A stretch of 64,000 nt of DNA from Rickettsia helvetica (GTDB taxonomy: Bacteria > Pseudomonadota > Alphaproteobacteria > Rickettsiales > Rickettsiaceae), in assembly GCF_963970025.1 (NCBI RefSeq), contig NZ_OZ018776.1, positions 992,001-1,056,000 of the forward strand, written 5' to 3'. The notes beneath the pieces are model-generated. The model was given only the letters and a program-made list of their open reading frames with translations. It searched no databases and was not told the DNA's origin. Made by a program: the position numbers and the translations under genes. Below are positions 27,618 to 35,549 of the stretch, in pieces (positions within the stretch are counted from its first letter, which is position 1; each line of letters starts with the position of its first letter).

Positions 27618-28553
27618 ATGATTAGTAAAATTAATTTTGTAAAAATGCATGGTCTCGGTAATGATTTCGTGATCGTTAATAAACGAGATTTATCAAGTTC
27701 ACATGATTTATCGCAGTTAGCAAAAAATATGACTGATCGTCATACGGGTATCGGTTGCGATCAGTTTATTATTTATGAAGAGCATACTGCAGATACTTCA
27801 AAAGTTGGAAGTCAAATAAGCGGTGAGCCTGCGGAGCGTAGAAAACTACGTGAGCAAAGGCGAATCCCAAAATTTGACGTACCAAATCTTGAAGTATCAA
27901 AGGTATATAATGATTTTTATGAAATGATTATATATAACATAGACGGCTCTAGTGCTAAATTATGCGGTAATGCTACAAGATGTTTAGCCAAGTTAATTTA
28001 TCTTGATACGGGAAAGAAAGATATTACCGTAATGGTAGGCAATAAAAAATTGCTATGTAATGTGGAAGATGAAAATAAGATTAGCGTTAATGTAGGAACC
28101 GTTAGTTTTAATGAAGCTTGGATGCCGAGCCGTGATAAAATTTGGGAATTCGCAGAGCGTTATATGATTGATTTAAAGGAAACTATTTGCGTTGATATAG
28201 GTAATCCACATTTGGTTATTTTTAGTAAGTTAGAACCTCAAGATCAAAAAATTGTCGGTGAAAAATTGCAGGCTAAAGAATTATTCGCAGATGGGGTAAA
28301 CGTTAATTTTGCTGAAGTAAAAGATAATAAAATCTATTTATCTGTTTGGGAGCGAGGGGCAGGGTTAACGCTTGCTTGCGGAAGCGGAGCTTGTGGTAGT
28401 TTTGCTGCCGGTTTAAAGCTCGGTTTTATCCATTCACCAAGTATGGTAGTATTTAAGCACGGTAACCTTACTATGAAAGAAGGAAACGGTAATATAATAA
28501 TGCAAGGGGCAGCTATGCTTGTAGCACGTGGGGAATATTATTGTGAGCAATAA
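27618..28553 (+). CDS. dapF: Diaminopimelate epimerase
   Basis: Converts LL- to meso-diaminopimelate for peptidoglycan. The two active-site cysteines are in GSSAKLCGNATRC and ACGSGACGSF, and the N-terminal FVKMHGLGNDFVIV is classic. Residues about 56-97 (KVGSQISGEP ... DVPNLEVSK) are absent from ordinary DapF and come from an in-frame palindromic element, which explains the length of 311 against about 270. The ATG at 27618 is preferred over the TTG at 27612. It overlaps mtaB. Confidence 0.95.
   Translation: MISKINFVKMHGLGNDFVIVNKRDLSSSHDLSQLAKNMTDRHTGIGCDQFIIYEEHTADTSKVGSQISGEPAERRKLREQRRIPKFDVPNLEVSKVYNDFYEMIIYNIDGSSAKLCGNATRCLAKLIYLDTGKKDITVMVGNKKLLCNVEDENKISVNVGTVSFNEAWMPSRDKIWEFAERYMIDLKETICVDIGNPHLVIFSKLEPQDQKIVGEKLQAKELFADGVNVNFAEVKDNKIYLSVWERGAGLTLACGSGACGSFAAGLKLGFIHSPSMVVFKHGNLTMKEGNGNIIMQGAAMLVARGEYYCEQ
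27793..27897. repeat. Palindromic element inside dapF
   Basis: ATACTTCAA and TTGAAGTAT-type ends with AAAGTTGG / CCAAATC inside. The sequence differs from the other families in this window. It is translated in frame as part of DapF. Confidence 0.7.
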
Positions 28554-29799
28554 TTTAAGACAAGAAGTAGTAACATTTGGCTGTAGACTTAATATTTACG
28601 AAAGTGCGATAATACGAAAAAACTTGGAATTATCGGGTATCGATAATGTGGCAATATTCAATACTTGTGCGGTAACTAAAGCAGCTGAGAAACAAGCAAG
28701 ACAAGCTATCCGCAAGGCTAAAAAAAATAACCCTGATTTAAAAATTATCGTTACCGGCTGTAGTGCTCAAACAAGTCCGCAAATGTACGGTAATATGCCG
28801 GAAGTTGACAAAGTTATAGGTAATGAAGAGAAGTTATTACCTAATTACTATCAAATTACCGATGAAAAAATAACAGTTAACGATATAATGTCGGTGAAAG
28901 AGACGGCAGGTCATTTGATAAGTAGCTTTGACGGTAAATCTCGTGCTTTTATTCAGGTACAAAACGGTTGTGATCATTTTTGTACTTTCTGTATTATCCC
29001 TTACGGTAGAGGTAAAAGTAGATCAGTAGCAATAGGAGCTATAGCAGAGCAGGTAAAGCATTTAGTATTAAACGGCTTTAAAGAAGTAGTTTTTACCGGT
29101 GTCGATGTCACGGCTTACGGTAGTGATTTACCCGGGAATCCAACATTCGCACAAATGATTAAACGAGTTTTGAATTTAGTGCCTGAATTAAAGAGGCTTA
29201 GATTATCTTCAATAGATGTTGCAGAAATAGATGATGAACTTTTTGAGCTTATAGCTTATAGTGAAAAGATAATGCCGCATTTTCATATTAGCTTGCAAGC
29301 AGGCGACGATATGATATTAAAACGTATGAAAAGACGGCATAATAGAACAAACATAATAGAGTTTTGTCGAAAGCTGCGGGCAATAAGACCGGAAGTATCG
29401 TTTGGTGCAGATATTATAGCTGGTTTCCCGACTGAAACCCCTGAAATGTTTGAAAATACAAGAAAATTAATTTCAGAAGCGGAATTACAATATTTACATG
29501 TTTTTCCTTATTCGGAAAGAGAAGGAACGCCTGCAGCACGTATGCCGCAAGTACCGAAAGCTATAAGGAAAGAAAGAGCAGAAATTCTAAGACAAGAGGG
29601 GCAGAATCAGCTATTCGAGTTCTTTAAGAAGCATATAGGGCAGAAAGTGGAGCTATTAGTAGAGAATAATAATATTGCTCATACCGAGAATTTTATTCCG
29701 GTAAAGTTAGATAAACCTTTAGAAATAGGGCAGATATTTAAAGCGAAGTTGGTAGGTATAGAGGAAAGGCATATGAGGTGCGTTGTCATTCCCGCGTAG
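28543..29799 (+). CDS. mtaB: tRNA t6A37 methylthiotransferase MtaB
   Basis: A radical-SAM methylthiotransferase that converts t6A37 to ms2t6A37 in tRNAs reading ANN codons. The N-terminal cluster cysteines lie in TFGCRLN, FNTCAVT and VTGCSAQ; the radical-SAM triad is CDHFCTFC. A C-terminal TRAM domain follows (VELLVENNNIAH...). I prefer the GTG at 28543 (VSNNLRQEV) to the GTG at 28528; either way it overlaps the dapF end. The last residues (VVIPA) and the stop come from a palindromic arm, GTCATTCCCGCG. Confidence 0.93.
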   Translation: MSNNLRQEVVTFGCRLNIYESAIIRKNLELSGIDNVAIFNTCAVTKAAEKQARQAIRKAKKNNPDLKIIVTGCSAQTSPQMYGNMPEVDKVIGNEEKLLPNYYQITDEKITVNDIMSVKETAGHLISSFDGKSRAFIQVQNGCDHFCTFCIIPYGRGKSRSVAIGAIAEQVKHLVLNGFKEVVFTGVDVTAYGSDLPGNPTFAQMIKRVLNLVPELKRLRLSSIDVAEIDDELFELIAYSEKIMPHFHISLQAGDDMILKRMKRRHNRTNIIEFCRKLRAIRPEVSFGADIIAGFPTETPEMFENTRKLISEAELQYLHVFPYSEREGTPAARMPQVPKAIRKERAEILRQEGQNQLFEFFKKHIGQKVELLVENNNIAHTENFIPVKLDKPLEIGQIFKAKLVGIEERHMRCVVIPA

Positions 29800-29809
29800 A
29801 CCCAGAGTT

Positions 29810-29905
29810 GTCATTGCGAGCGAACATAGAGAGCGTGGCAATCTCATAAAGTAATACTAATTCCTGAGATTGCCGCGTCGAGGCTTCGCCTCTCCTCGCA
29901 ATGAC
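29810..29905. repeat. Palindromic element (GTCATTGCGAG family)
   Basis: GTCATTGCGAGCGAACATAG and CTCTCCTCGCAATGACG arms with GGCAATCTC / GAGATTGCC. It follows mtaB directly and separates it from pheS. Confidence 0.87.
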
Positions 29906-29946
29906 GTTCTACCGTACAATAAAAAATCAAAAATAAAAAAACAATC

Positions 29947-30996
29947 ATGGAAAATATAGAAACAATATTAAGGCTTGCTGAGGAAAAAATCTTATTAGTA
30001 CAAAACTTAAAAGATCTGCAAGAATATAAAGTAGAATTTTTAGGCAAGAACGGTATAGTGACCGGTGAGCTTAAAAAACTAGGTAGTTTAAATGAACAGG
30101 AACGTAAAGAATTTGGCTTAAAAATCAATAAATTAAAAGATAAAATACAGAATATAATAAAAGCAAAAGAAGAAATTTTAGAGGAGCAGGAACTAAATTT
30201 TAAACTTGCTGCCGATAAAATTGATTTAACAATCCCTGCAAGGAGATATAAACAAGGTTCTATTCATCCAATAACACAATGTAGTGAGGAGTTAATACAA
30301 GTATTTTCGCAGTTTGGTTTTACTATAGAGAACGGACCGAATATAGAGAATGATTTTCATAATTTTACCGCTCTCAATTTTGAAGATGATCATCCCGCAA
30401 GGCAAATGCATGATACTTTTTATTTGAAAGGTCAGGAAAATAATAAGCCGCTGTTATTACGTACTCATACCTCAACAGTGCAGATTAGAGCTATGAAAAA
30501 CGGCAAACCGCCTTTTAGGTTTATAGCACCGGGTAGGACTTATAGATCGGATTCGGATATGACGCATACGCCAACATTCCACCAAATAGAAGGGCTTATT
30601 ATTGATAAAAATATCAATATGGGACATTTAAAATACGTTATCACGGAATTTATAAAAAGCTTTTTTGAAAATTCTAATATTGAATTACGCTTTAGACCCA
30701 GCTTTTTCCCATTTACTGAACCTTCTGCCGAAGTTGATATTCGGATGAATAAAAACGATAAATGGCTTGAGGTACTCGGTTGCGGGATGGTTCACCCAAA
30801 CGTGCTTAAAAATGTCGGTATCGATAGCAGCGAGTATCAAGGTTTTGCTTTTGGACTTGGAGTAGAGCGTTTTGCAATGCTAAAATATAATATCAAAGAT
30901 TTAAGACAATTTTTTGAAGGAGATATGCGTTGGCTTAAACATTATAATTTTGGGAGCTTTGATATACCGAATTTAGCAGGAGGGCTTACGAAATGA
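29947..30996 (+). CDS. pheS: Phenylalanyl-tRNA synthetase alpha subunit
   Basis: The 349-residue class II catalytic subunit of the alpha2-beta2 enzyme. An N-terminal coiled coil (residues about 1-90) binds tRNA; motif 2 appears in FRFIAPGRTYRSDSD with HQIEGL, and motif 3 in FGLGVERFAMLKY. The ARQMHDTFYL segment is also typical. The stop overlaps the pheT start in ATGA, so the two are translationally coupled. Confidence 0.97.
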   Translation: MENIETILRLAEEKILLVQNLKDLQEYKVEFLGKNGIVTGELKKLGSLNEQERKEFGLKINKLKDKIQNIIKAKEEILEEQELNFKLAADKIDLTIPARRYKQGSIHPITQCSEELIQVFSQFGFTIENGPNIENDFHNFTALNFEDDHPARQMHDTFYLKGQENNKPLLLRTHTSTVQIRAMKNGKPPFRFIAPGRTYRSDSDMTHTPTFHQIEGLIIDKNINMGHLKYVITEFIKSFFENSNIELRFRPSFFPFTEPSAEVDIRMNKNDKWLEVLGCGMVHPNVLKNVGIDSSEYQGFAFGLGVERFAMLKYNIKDLRQFFEGDMRWLKHYNFGSFDIPNLAGGLTK

Positions 30997-33494
30997 AATT
31001 TACGTTATTATGGTTAAAACAATTTTTAGAGACATCAGCTTCAGTTACTGAAATTGCCGAAGCCCTAATAGCTATTGGTCTTGAAGTAGAAGAGGTGATA
31101 GATAAGGCGGCAGAGTTACAAAAATTTGAAGTAGCATATATTACAAATACTAAACCTCACCCGTCAGCTGATAAATTAAAGCTTTGTGATGTTGAGACTA
31201 AAAGCGGTATGTTGCAAATAATTTGTGGTGCGAGTAATGCAAGAGCAGGTATAAAAGTAGTACTTGCAAATATCGGAATAGAAATACCAAACGGTAAATT
31301 TAAGATTAAGGAATCTGTTATTAGAGGCGAAAAAAGCTGCGGTATGCTTTGCTCTGAAGAGGAATTACTGCTAGCTTCAGAGTCTGAAGGGATTATAGAG
31401 CTACCTGAAGATGCCGTGGTTGGAGAGAATTTTACTAAATATTACGGTTTAGATGATCCTATATTTGTTATTAACGTTACTCCTAATCGTGGTGATGCAC
31501 TTGGAGTTTACGGCATTGCAAGAGATTTAGCAGCTAAAGGAATAGGAATACTTAAAGAACTAGAAATTTCGGAAATAAAGAGTACATTCATTTCTAAAAT
31601 GAAGCTTAACGTACAGGATAAAGAAGCTTGTCCTTTATTTACATTTAGAGAAATAAGAAATTTAAAGAATAAACCAAGCCCTGATTGGTTACGGAAATTA
31701 TTAAAAAATGTTGGGGTAAAAACTATTTCAAGCTTAGTGGATGTAACAAATTATATTTCCTATAGCTTCGGGCAGCCGATGCATGCTTACGATGTAGATA
31801 GGATAAAAGGGGGGATTACTGTAGCACGTCATTGCGAGGAGAAACAGGAGAAACAATTGTCATCCCGTGGCTTGACCGCGGGATCCAATGAAATTACTAG
31901 TGCTGTAAGTGATTCTCTAGATACCGTGGTCAAGCCACGGGATGACAAAGATGACGTAGCTAAATTCCACGCCCTAAACGGCAAAGAATATTTACTTACC
32001 GAAAATGATTTAGCTATAAAAGATGAAAGCGGTATTCAAGGTCTAGCCGGGGTCATTGGCGGGGCTGATAGTAGTTGTACTGATAGTACGACTAATATAA
32101 TACTCGAAGCTGCTTGTTTTAATGCTAAAATGGTTGCAGCAAGTGGTCGGAAGCACCAAATTGATACGGATGCTAGATATCGTAATGAGCGTAATATTGA
32201 TAGAAATTTTACGGAAAAGGCTTTGGACATAGCAACTAATCTTATTTTGTCAATATGCGGAAACGGTGAAGTATCGAAAGTAGTGAAAGTCGGTGAAAAA
32301 GAGTCACAAAAAAAACCTTTAGATTTTTCAGCATGCTATTTAGAAAAAATTACAGGAATTAAACTAAATATCAAAGAGATAGAAGCTATATTAAATAAAC
32401 TAGGATTTATTACGGATGTTAAAGGTGAGATTATAAAGGTAATAGCTCCTTCTTGGCGTCACGATATAACTATTTTAGAAGATATAGCTGAAGAAATCGC
32501 TCGTATTTACGGCTATGATAAAATAGAGAGTATAAAATTACCCGAACTAGACCAAGATAATAATAAGCTAAGAGAGCATAAAAGAATATCTAGTTTTAAA
32601 AGGATATTAGCAAGCAAAGGCTATGATGAGGTAGTAACTAACTCTTTTATGAATAGTGAAGATGCAAAGTTGTTTGCTGAACTAAAAGAAGAGTTATTTT
32701 TGCTTAATCCTATTAGCATAGAGGACAATTATATGCGTCCTACTATACTGCCAAATTTGTTAAGTATAGTAAGTAAAAATCTAGCACGCTCTATAAAAGA
32801 TATGGCTTTTTTTGAAGTTGGACCGAGTTTTGTAGATTTAAATACGGAAGCAACTTATTTGACGGCAATTATAAGCGGTTCATATAATAATAAAAATCCT
32901 CATTCGCTTGGACGGGGCTATGATGTTTTTGATCTTAAAGGCGATTTAGAGCAGGTGTTTGATTATGCAGGACTATCTATAGATAAATGTATAGCAACAA
33001 ATGGGACAGCATTGCCCCAATATTATCATCCAACCAGAGCAGTAAATATAGGGCTTGGTAAAAATTTATTAGGTCATTTTGGGCAGATACACCCTAAAAT
33101 CTTGAAATATTATGATATTAATCAGGAAATATTTGCATTCGAGCTAAATATTACGAATTTGCCGTTGATAAAAGCTAAATTCGGTAAAAGAGACGAATTT
33201 GCAGTATCGGATTTCCAAGCTAATTTTAGAGATTACGCATTTATTGTTGATCAAGATCAAGCGGTCGGTGAAATAATATCATATATAAATAATTTTAATA
33301 AAAAGCTTATCAAATCAGTTATATTATTTGATATTTATAGCGGTGATAAATTACCTGAAGGTAAAAAATCTATAGCGATTAAAATAGAGCTACAAGCAGA
33401 TGACCGCACGTTGTCTGATACTGATTTAAATTCGTTCAGTAAAGATTTAGTTGCTGCCATCTCGCAAAAATTTCAAGGAACATTAAGAGAATAA
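30993..33494 (+). CDS. pheT: Phenylalanyl-tRNA synthetase beta subunit
   Basis: An 833-residue subunit with the EMAP-like tRNA-binding domain (about 40-150), B3/B4 editing domain, B5 domain and C-terminal anticodon-binding fold. Residues about 279-319 (RHCEEKQEKQL ... VVKPRDDKDD) are translated from a palindromic element placed after MHAYDVDRIKGGITVA in the B3/B4 editing region. The rest is full length, so the insertion must be tolerated at a loop. Confidence 0.96.
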   Translation: MKFTLLWLKQFLETSASVTEIAEALIAIGLEVEEVIDKAAELQKFEVAYITNTKPHPSADKLKLCDVETKSGMLQIICGASNARAGIKVVLANIGIEIPNGKFKIKESVIRGEKSCGMLCSEEELLLASESEGIIELPEDAVVGENFTKYYGLDDPIFVINVTPNRGDALGVYGIARDLAAKGIGILKELEISEIKSTFISKMKLNVQDKEACPLFTFREIRNLKNKPSPDWLRKLLKNVGVKTISSLVDVTNYISYSFGQPMHAYDVDRIKGGITVARHCEEKQEKQLSSRGLTAGSNEITSAVSDSLDTVVKPRDDKDDVAKFHALNGKEYLLTENDLAIKDESGIQGLAGVIGGADSSCTDSTTNIILEAACFNAKMVAASGRKHQIDTDARYRNERNIDRNFTEKALDIATNLILSICGNGEVSKVVKVGEKESQKKPLDFSACYLEKITGIKLNIKEIEAILNKLGFITDVKGEIIKVIAPSWRHDITILEDIAEEIARIYGYDKIESIKLPELDQDNNKLREHKRISSFKRILASKGYDEVVTNSFMNSEDAKLFAELKEELFLLNPISIEDNYMRPTILPNLLSIVSKNLARSIKDMAFFEVGPSFVDLNTEATYLTAIISGSYNNKNPHSLGRGYDVFDLKGDLEQVFDYAGLSIDKCIATNGTALPQYYHPTRAVNIGLGKNLLGHFGQIHPKILKYYDINQEIFAFELNITNLPLIKAKFGKRDEFAVSDFQANFRDYAFIVDQDQAVGEIISYINNFNKKLIKSVILFDIYSGDKLPEGKKSIAIKIELQADDRTLSDTDLNSFSKDLVAAISQKFQGTLRE
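31827..31946. repeat. Palindromic element inside pheT
   Basis: A GTCATTGCGAGGAG half-arm precedes a complete GTCATCCCGTGGCTTGACC / GGTCAAGCCACGGGATGAC element, so remnants of two families are joined. The frame of pheT is unbroken. Confidence 0.85.
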
Positions 33495-33498
33495 CAAT

Positions 33499-34638
33499 AT
33501 GTTAAAATTAATAGTTGAAACTAAAACATTAGTTCAGTCCCTAGGATTTGCAAGTTCCGTTGTTGAAAAACGTAATGTAATACCTGAATATGCAAACATT
33601 AAATTATCAGCAAAAGACGGCAATCTGGAGCTTAGTTCTACTAATATGGATTTGTACTTAAGTCAAAAAATAGCAGTACAGGTAGTAAGTGAAGGTGAAC
33701 TTACCGTCTCTACGAAAACTCTAAATGATATAGTCCGAAAACTTCCAGATTCCGAGCTTACATTAACAGATCGCGGTACAACGGGACTTGAGATCAAAGG
33801 AAAAAATTGTAAATTTAATTTATTTACTTTGCCGGTTAGTTCTTTTCCTGCAATGGATAGTATTAATCTTGAAGCAAGTTTTAAAATTTCCTGCACGGAT
33901 TTTGCTAAAATAATCGAATCGACAAAATTTTCAATTTCTTTAGATGAAACTCGTTATAATTTAAACGGTGTTTATTTACACATAAAAGACAAAGAGTTTT
34001 GTTCGGCAAGTACCGATGGGCATAGACTTTCGATTTCATGGGTAACATTAGAAAAACAAATAAAGAATTTTGGAGTTATATTACCGCACAAAAGTGCAGA
34101 GGAAATTTTAAAAATAGTTAAAGATCCTAAAAATATAAATGAAGATATAGAAATTTTATTAAGTAGCAATAAGATTAAATTTATATGTAATGAAAATACT
34201 ATTATGCTATCAAAGCTTATAGACGGTATTTTTCCTGATTATAGTGCTTTTATTCCGGAAAGCAGCAGCTCAAAATTAGTAATTAATCGAAAAATATTTG
34301 CAAATAGTATAGAAAGGATAGCGATAATAACCGTTGAAAAATTTAGAGCAGTAAAATTATCGTTATCTCGTGAAACCTTAGAGATTAGTGCCGTCGGTGA
34401 AGCAAGAGGTAACGCAAAAGAGGTTATTAATTCTTCACAAGATAAGGAAAGTTTTTATGAATATAATAGTGATGAGTCTTTAGCTATAGGCTTTAATCCG
34501 CAATATTTGGAAGATGTCTTAAAAGCCGTGAAATCGGATTTAGTAGAACTATATTTTTCAGATGTTTCAGCACCGGTACTTATTAAATTTCCTGAGAATC
34601 CTAAAGATATTTTTGTCGTCATGCCTGTTAAAGTGTAG
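33499..34638 (+). CDS. dnaN: DNA polymerase III beta sliding clamp
   Basis: A 379-residue clamp with three similar domains that circles DNA and tethers the polymerase. Family signatures include VVEKRNVIPEYANIKL, STDGHRLS and the C-terminal PVLIKFPENPKDIFVVMPVKV. It starts four bases after pheT and is likely cotranscribed with pheS-pheT. It is not next to dnaA and I see no cluster of DnaA boxes, so it does not mark an origin here. Confidence 0.96.
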   Translation: MLKLIVETKTLVQSLGFASSVVEKRNVIPEYANIKLSAKDGNLELSSTNMDLYLSQKIAVQVVSEGELTVSTKTLNDIVRKLPDSELTLTDRGTTGLEIKGKNCKFNLFTLPVSSFPAMDSINLEASFKISCTDFAKIIESTKFSISLDETRYNLNGVYLHIKDKEFCSASTDGHRLSISWVTLEKQIKNFGVILPHKSAEEILKIVKDPKNINEDIEILLSSNKIKFICNENTIMLSKLIDGIFPDYSAFIPESSSSKLVINRKIFANSIERIAIITVEKFRAVKLSLSRETLEISAVGEARGNAKEVINSSQDKESFYEYNSDESLAIGFNPQYLEDVLKAVKSDLVELYFSDVSAPVLIKFPENPKDIFVVMPVKV

Positions 34639-34688
34639 AGTAGCTATATGTTATTCCTGCGGAAAGCTTGCTTGTGTGGTTCGCTAAT

Positions 34689-34783
34689 CGTCATTGCGAG
34701 CAAGCCGTAGGCGCTGTGCGGCAATCTCGTCAAATATCCTGAGATTGCTTCGTCAATTACTTCATAATTTCCTCGCAATGACG
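34689..34783. repeat. Palindromic element (GTCATTGCGAG family)
   Basis: CGTCATTGCGAGCAAGCCG and TTCCTCGCAATGACG arms; it lies downstream of dnaN. Confidence 0.85.
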
Positions 34784-34885
34784 AAAAGCACGGTATGACA
34801 TCAAATTAGTTAGTTCAAATAATTTTTGACTAATAGCCAAAGCTTCTCTATTATTTCCCTCAAGCACACTAATTAAATATTGGTT

Positions 34886-35389
34886 ATGAACAAAATTATC
34901 GGATTATTTTTTATAATTATACTTAGTGCAATAAGTACTAGTATCTTAGCGGATGATTATCCAAAAACAGAACGAGAGCAGAAATGGGACGAAGTAGGTT
35001 CTATAGCAGGTGAAGAAGGATTAGTTTTTAGACCGGGCAGGGTAAAAAATGAATCTACTAAAGCTGTAGGAGGCTTGGTTAATAAATATCTCTGGCAAGC
35101 AGCATTAGAGACCGTGAGTTTTGCTCCTCTTGCATCAGCCGACTCAAACGGCGGCGTGATTATTACGGAATGGTATAGCCCACGCTCTAATCCTAATTTT
35201 CGATTTAAAATAAATATATTTATTAAAGACGATATAATAAGCCCTGATTCAATTGAAGTGAAAGTATTTGAAGAAATGCTTAAAAATAAACAATGGGTAC
35301 TTAATGAAAACATCTCAAATCTTGCTATCACGCTTGAAGATAAAATTTTAAGAAAAGCTAGAGCGATATATATTAATAGTGCGAGGTAA
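34886..35389 (+). CDS. DUF3576-type exported protein
   Basis: A 167-residue protein with a signal peptide (KIIGLFFIIILSAISTSILA). The mature part matches the layout of DUF3576, an alphaproteobacterial family of unknown function: a short N-terminal linker, NKYLWQAALETVSFAPLASAD, then GGVIITEWYSPRSNPNFRFKINIFI. It probably works in the periplasm or outer membrane. The ATG at 34886 is chosen over the TTG at 34880. It precedes leuS, an order I recall from other alphaproteobacteria. Confidence 0.82.
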   Translation: MNKIIGLFFIIILSAISTSILADDYPKTEREQKWDEVGSIAGEEGLVFRPGRVKNESTKAVGGLVNKYLWQAALETVSFAPLASADSNGGVIITEWYSPRSNPNFRFKINIFIKDDIISPDSIEVKVFEEMLKNKQWVLNENISNLAITLEDKILRKARAIYINSAR

Positions 35390-35399
35390 TGCTAAGGTT

Positions 35400-35521
35400 C
35401 GTCATTTCGAGGAAATTACGAAGTAATTGACTAAGCAATCTAGTTAAAAATTCTGATTTATAGAATTTTTTTATATTTTTTCTGGATTTTGCCACGCTCC
35501 TTTTAGTCGCTCGCAATGACG
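35400..35521. repeat. Palindromic element (GTCATTGCGAG family)
   Basis: GTCATTTCGAGGAAATTACG and AGTCGCTCGCAATGACG arms, with a central AAATTCTGATTTATAGAATTT hairpin. It separates the DUF3576 gene from leuS. Confidence 0.85.
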
Positions 35522-35549
35522 ATGCAGTATATAAATGATATAAGAAGAT

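Noticed and set aside
33499..34638. dnaN as a sign of the replication origin
   Set aside because: No dnaA, no clustered DnaA boxes and no AT-rich unwinding region are seen beside it.
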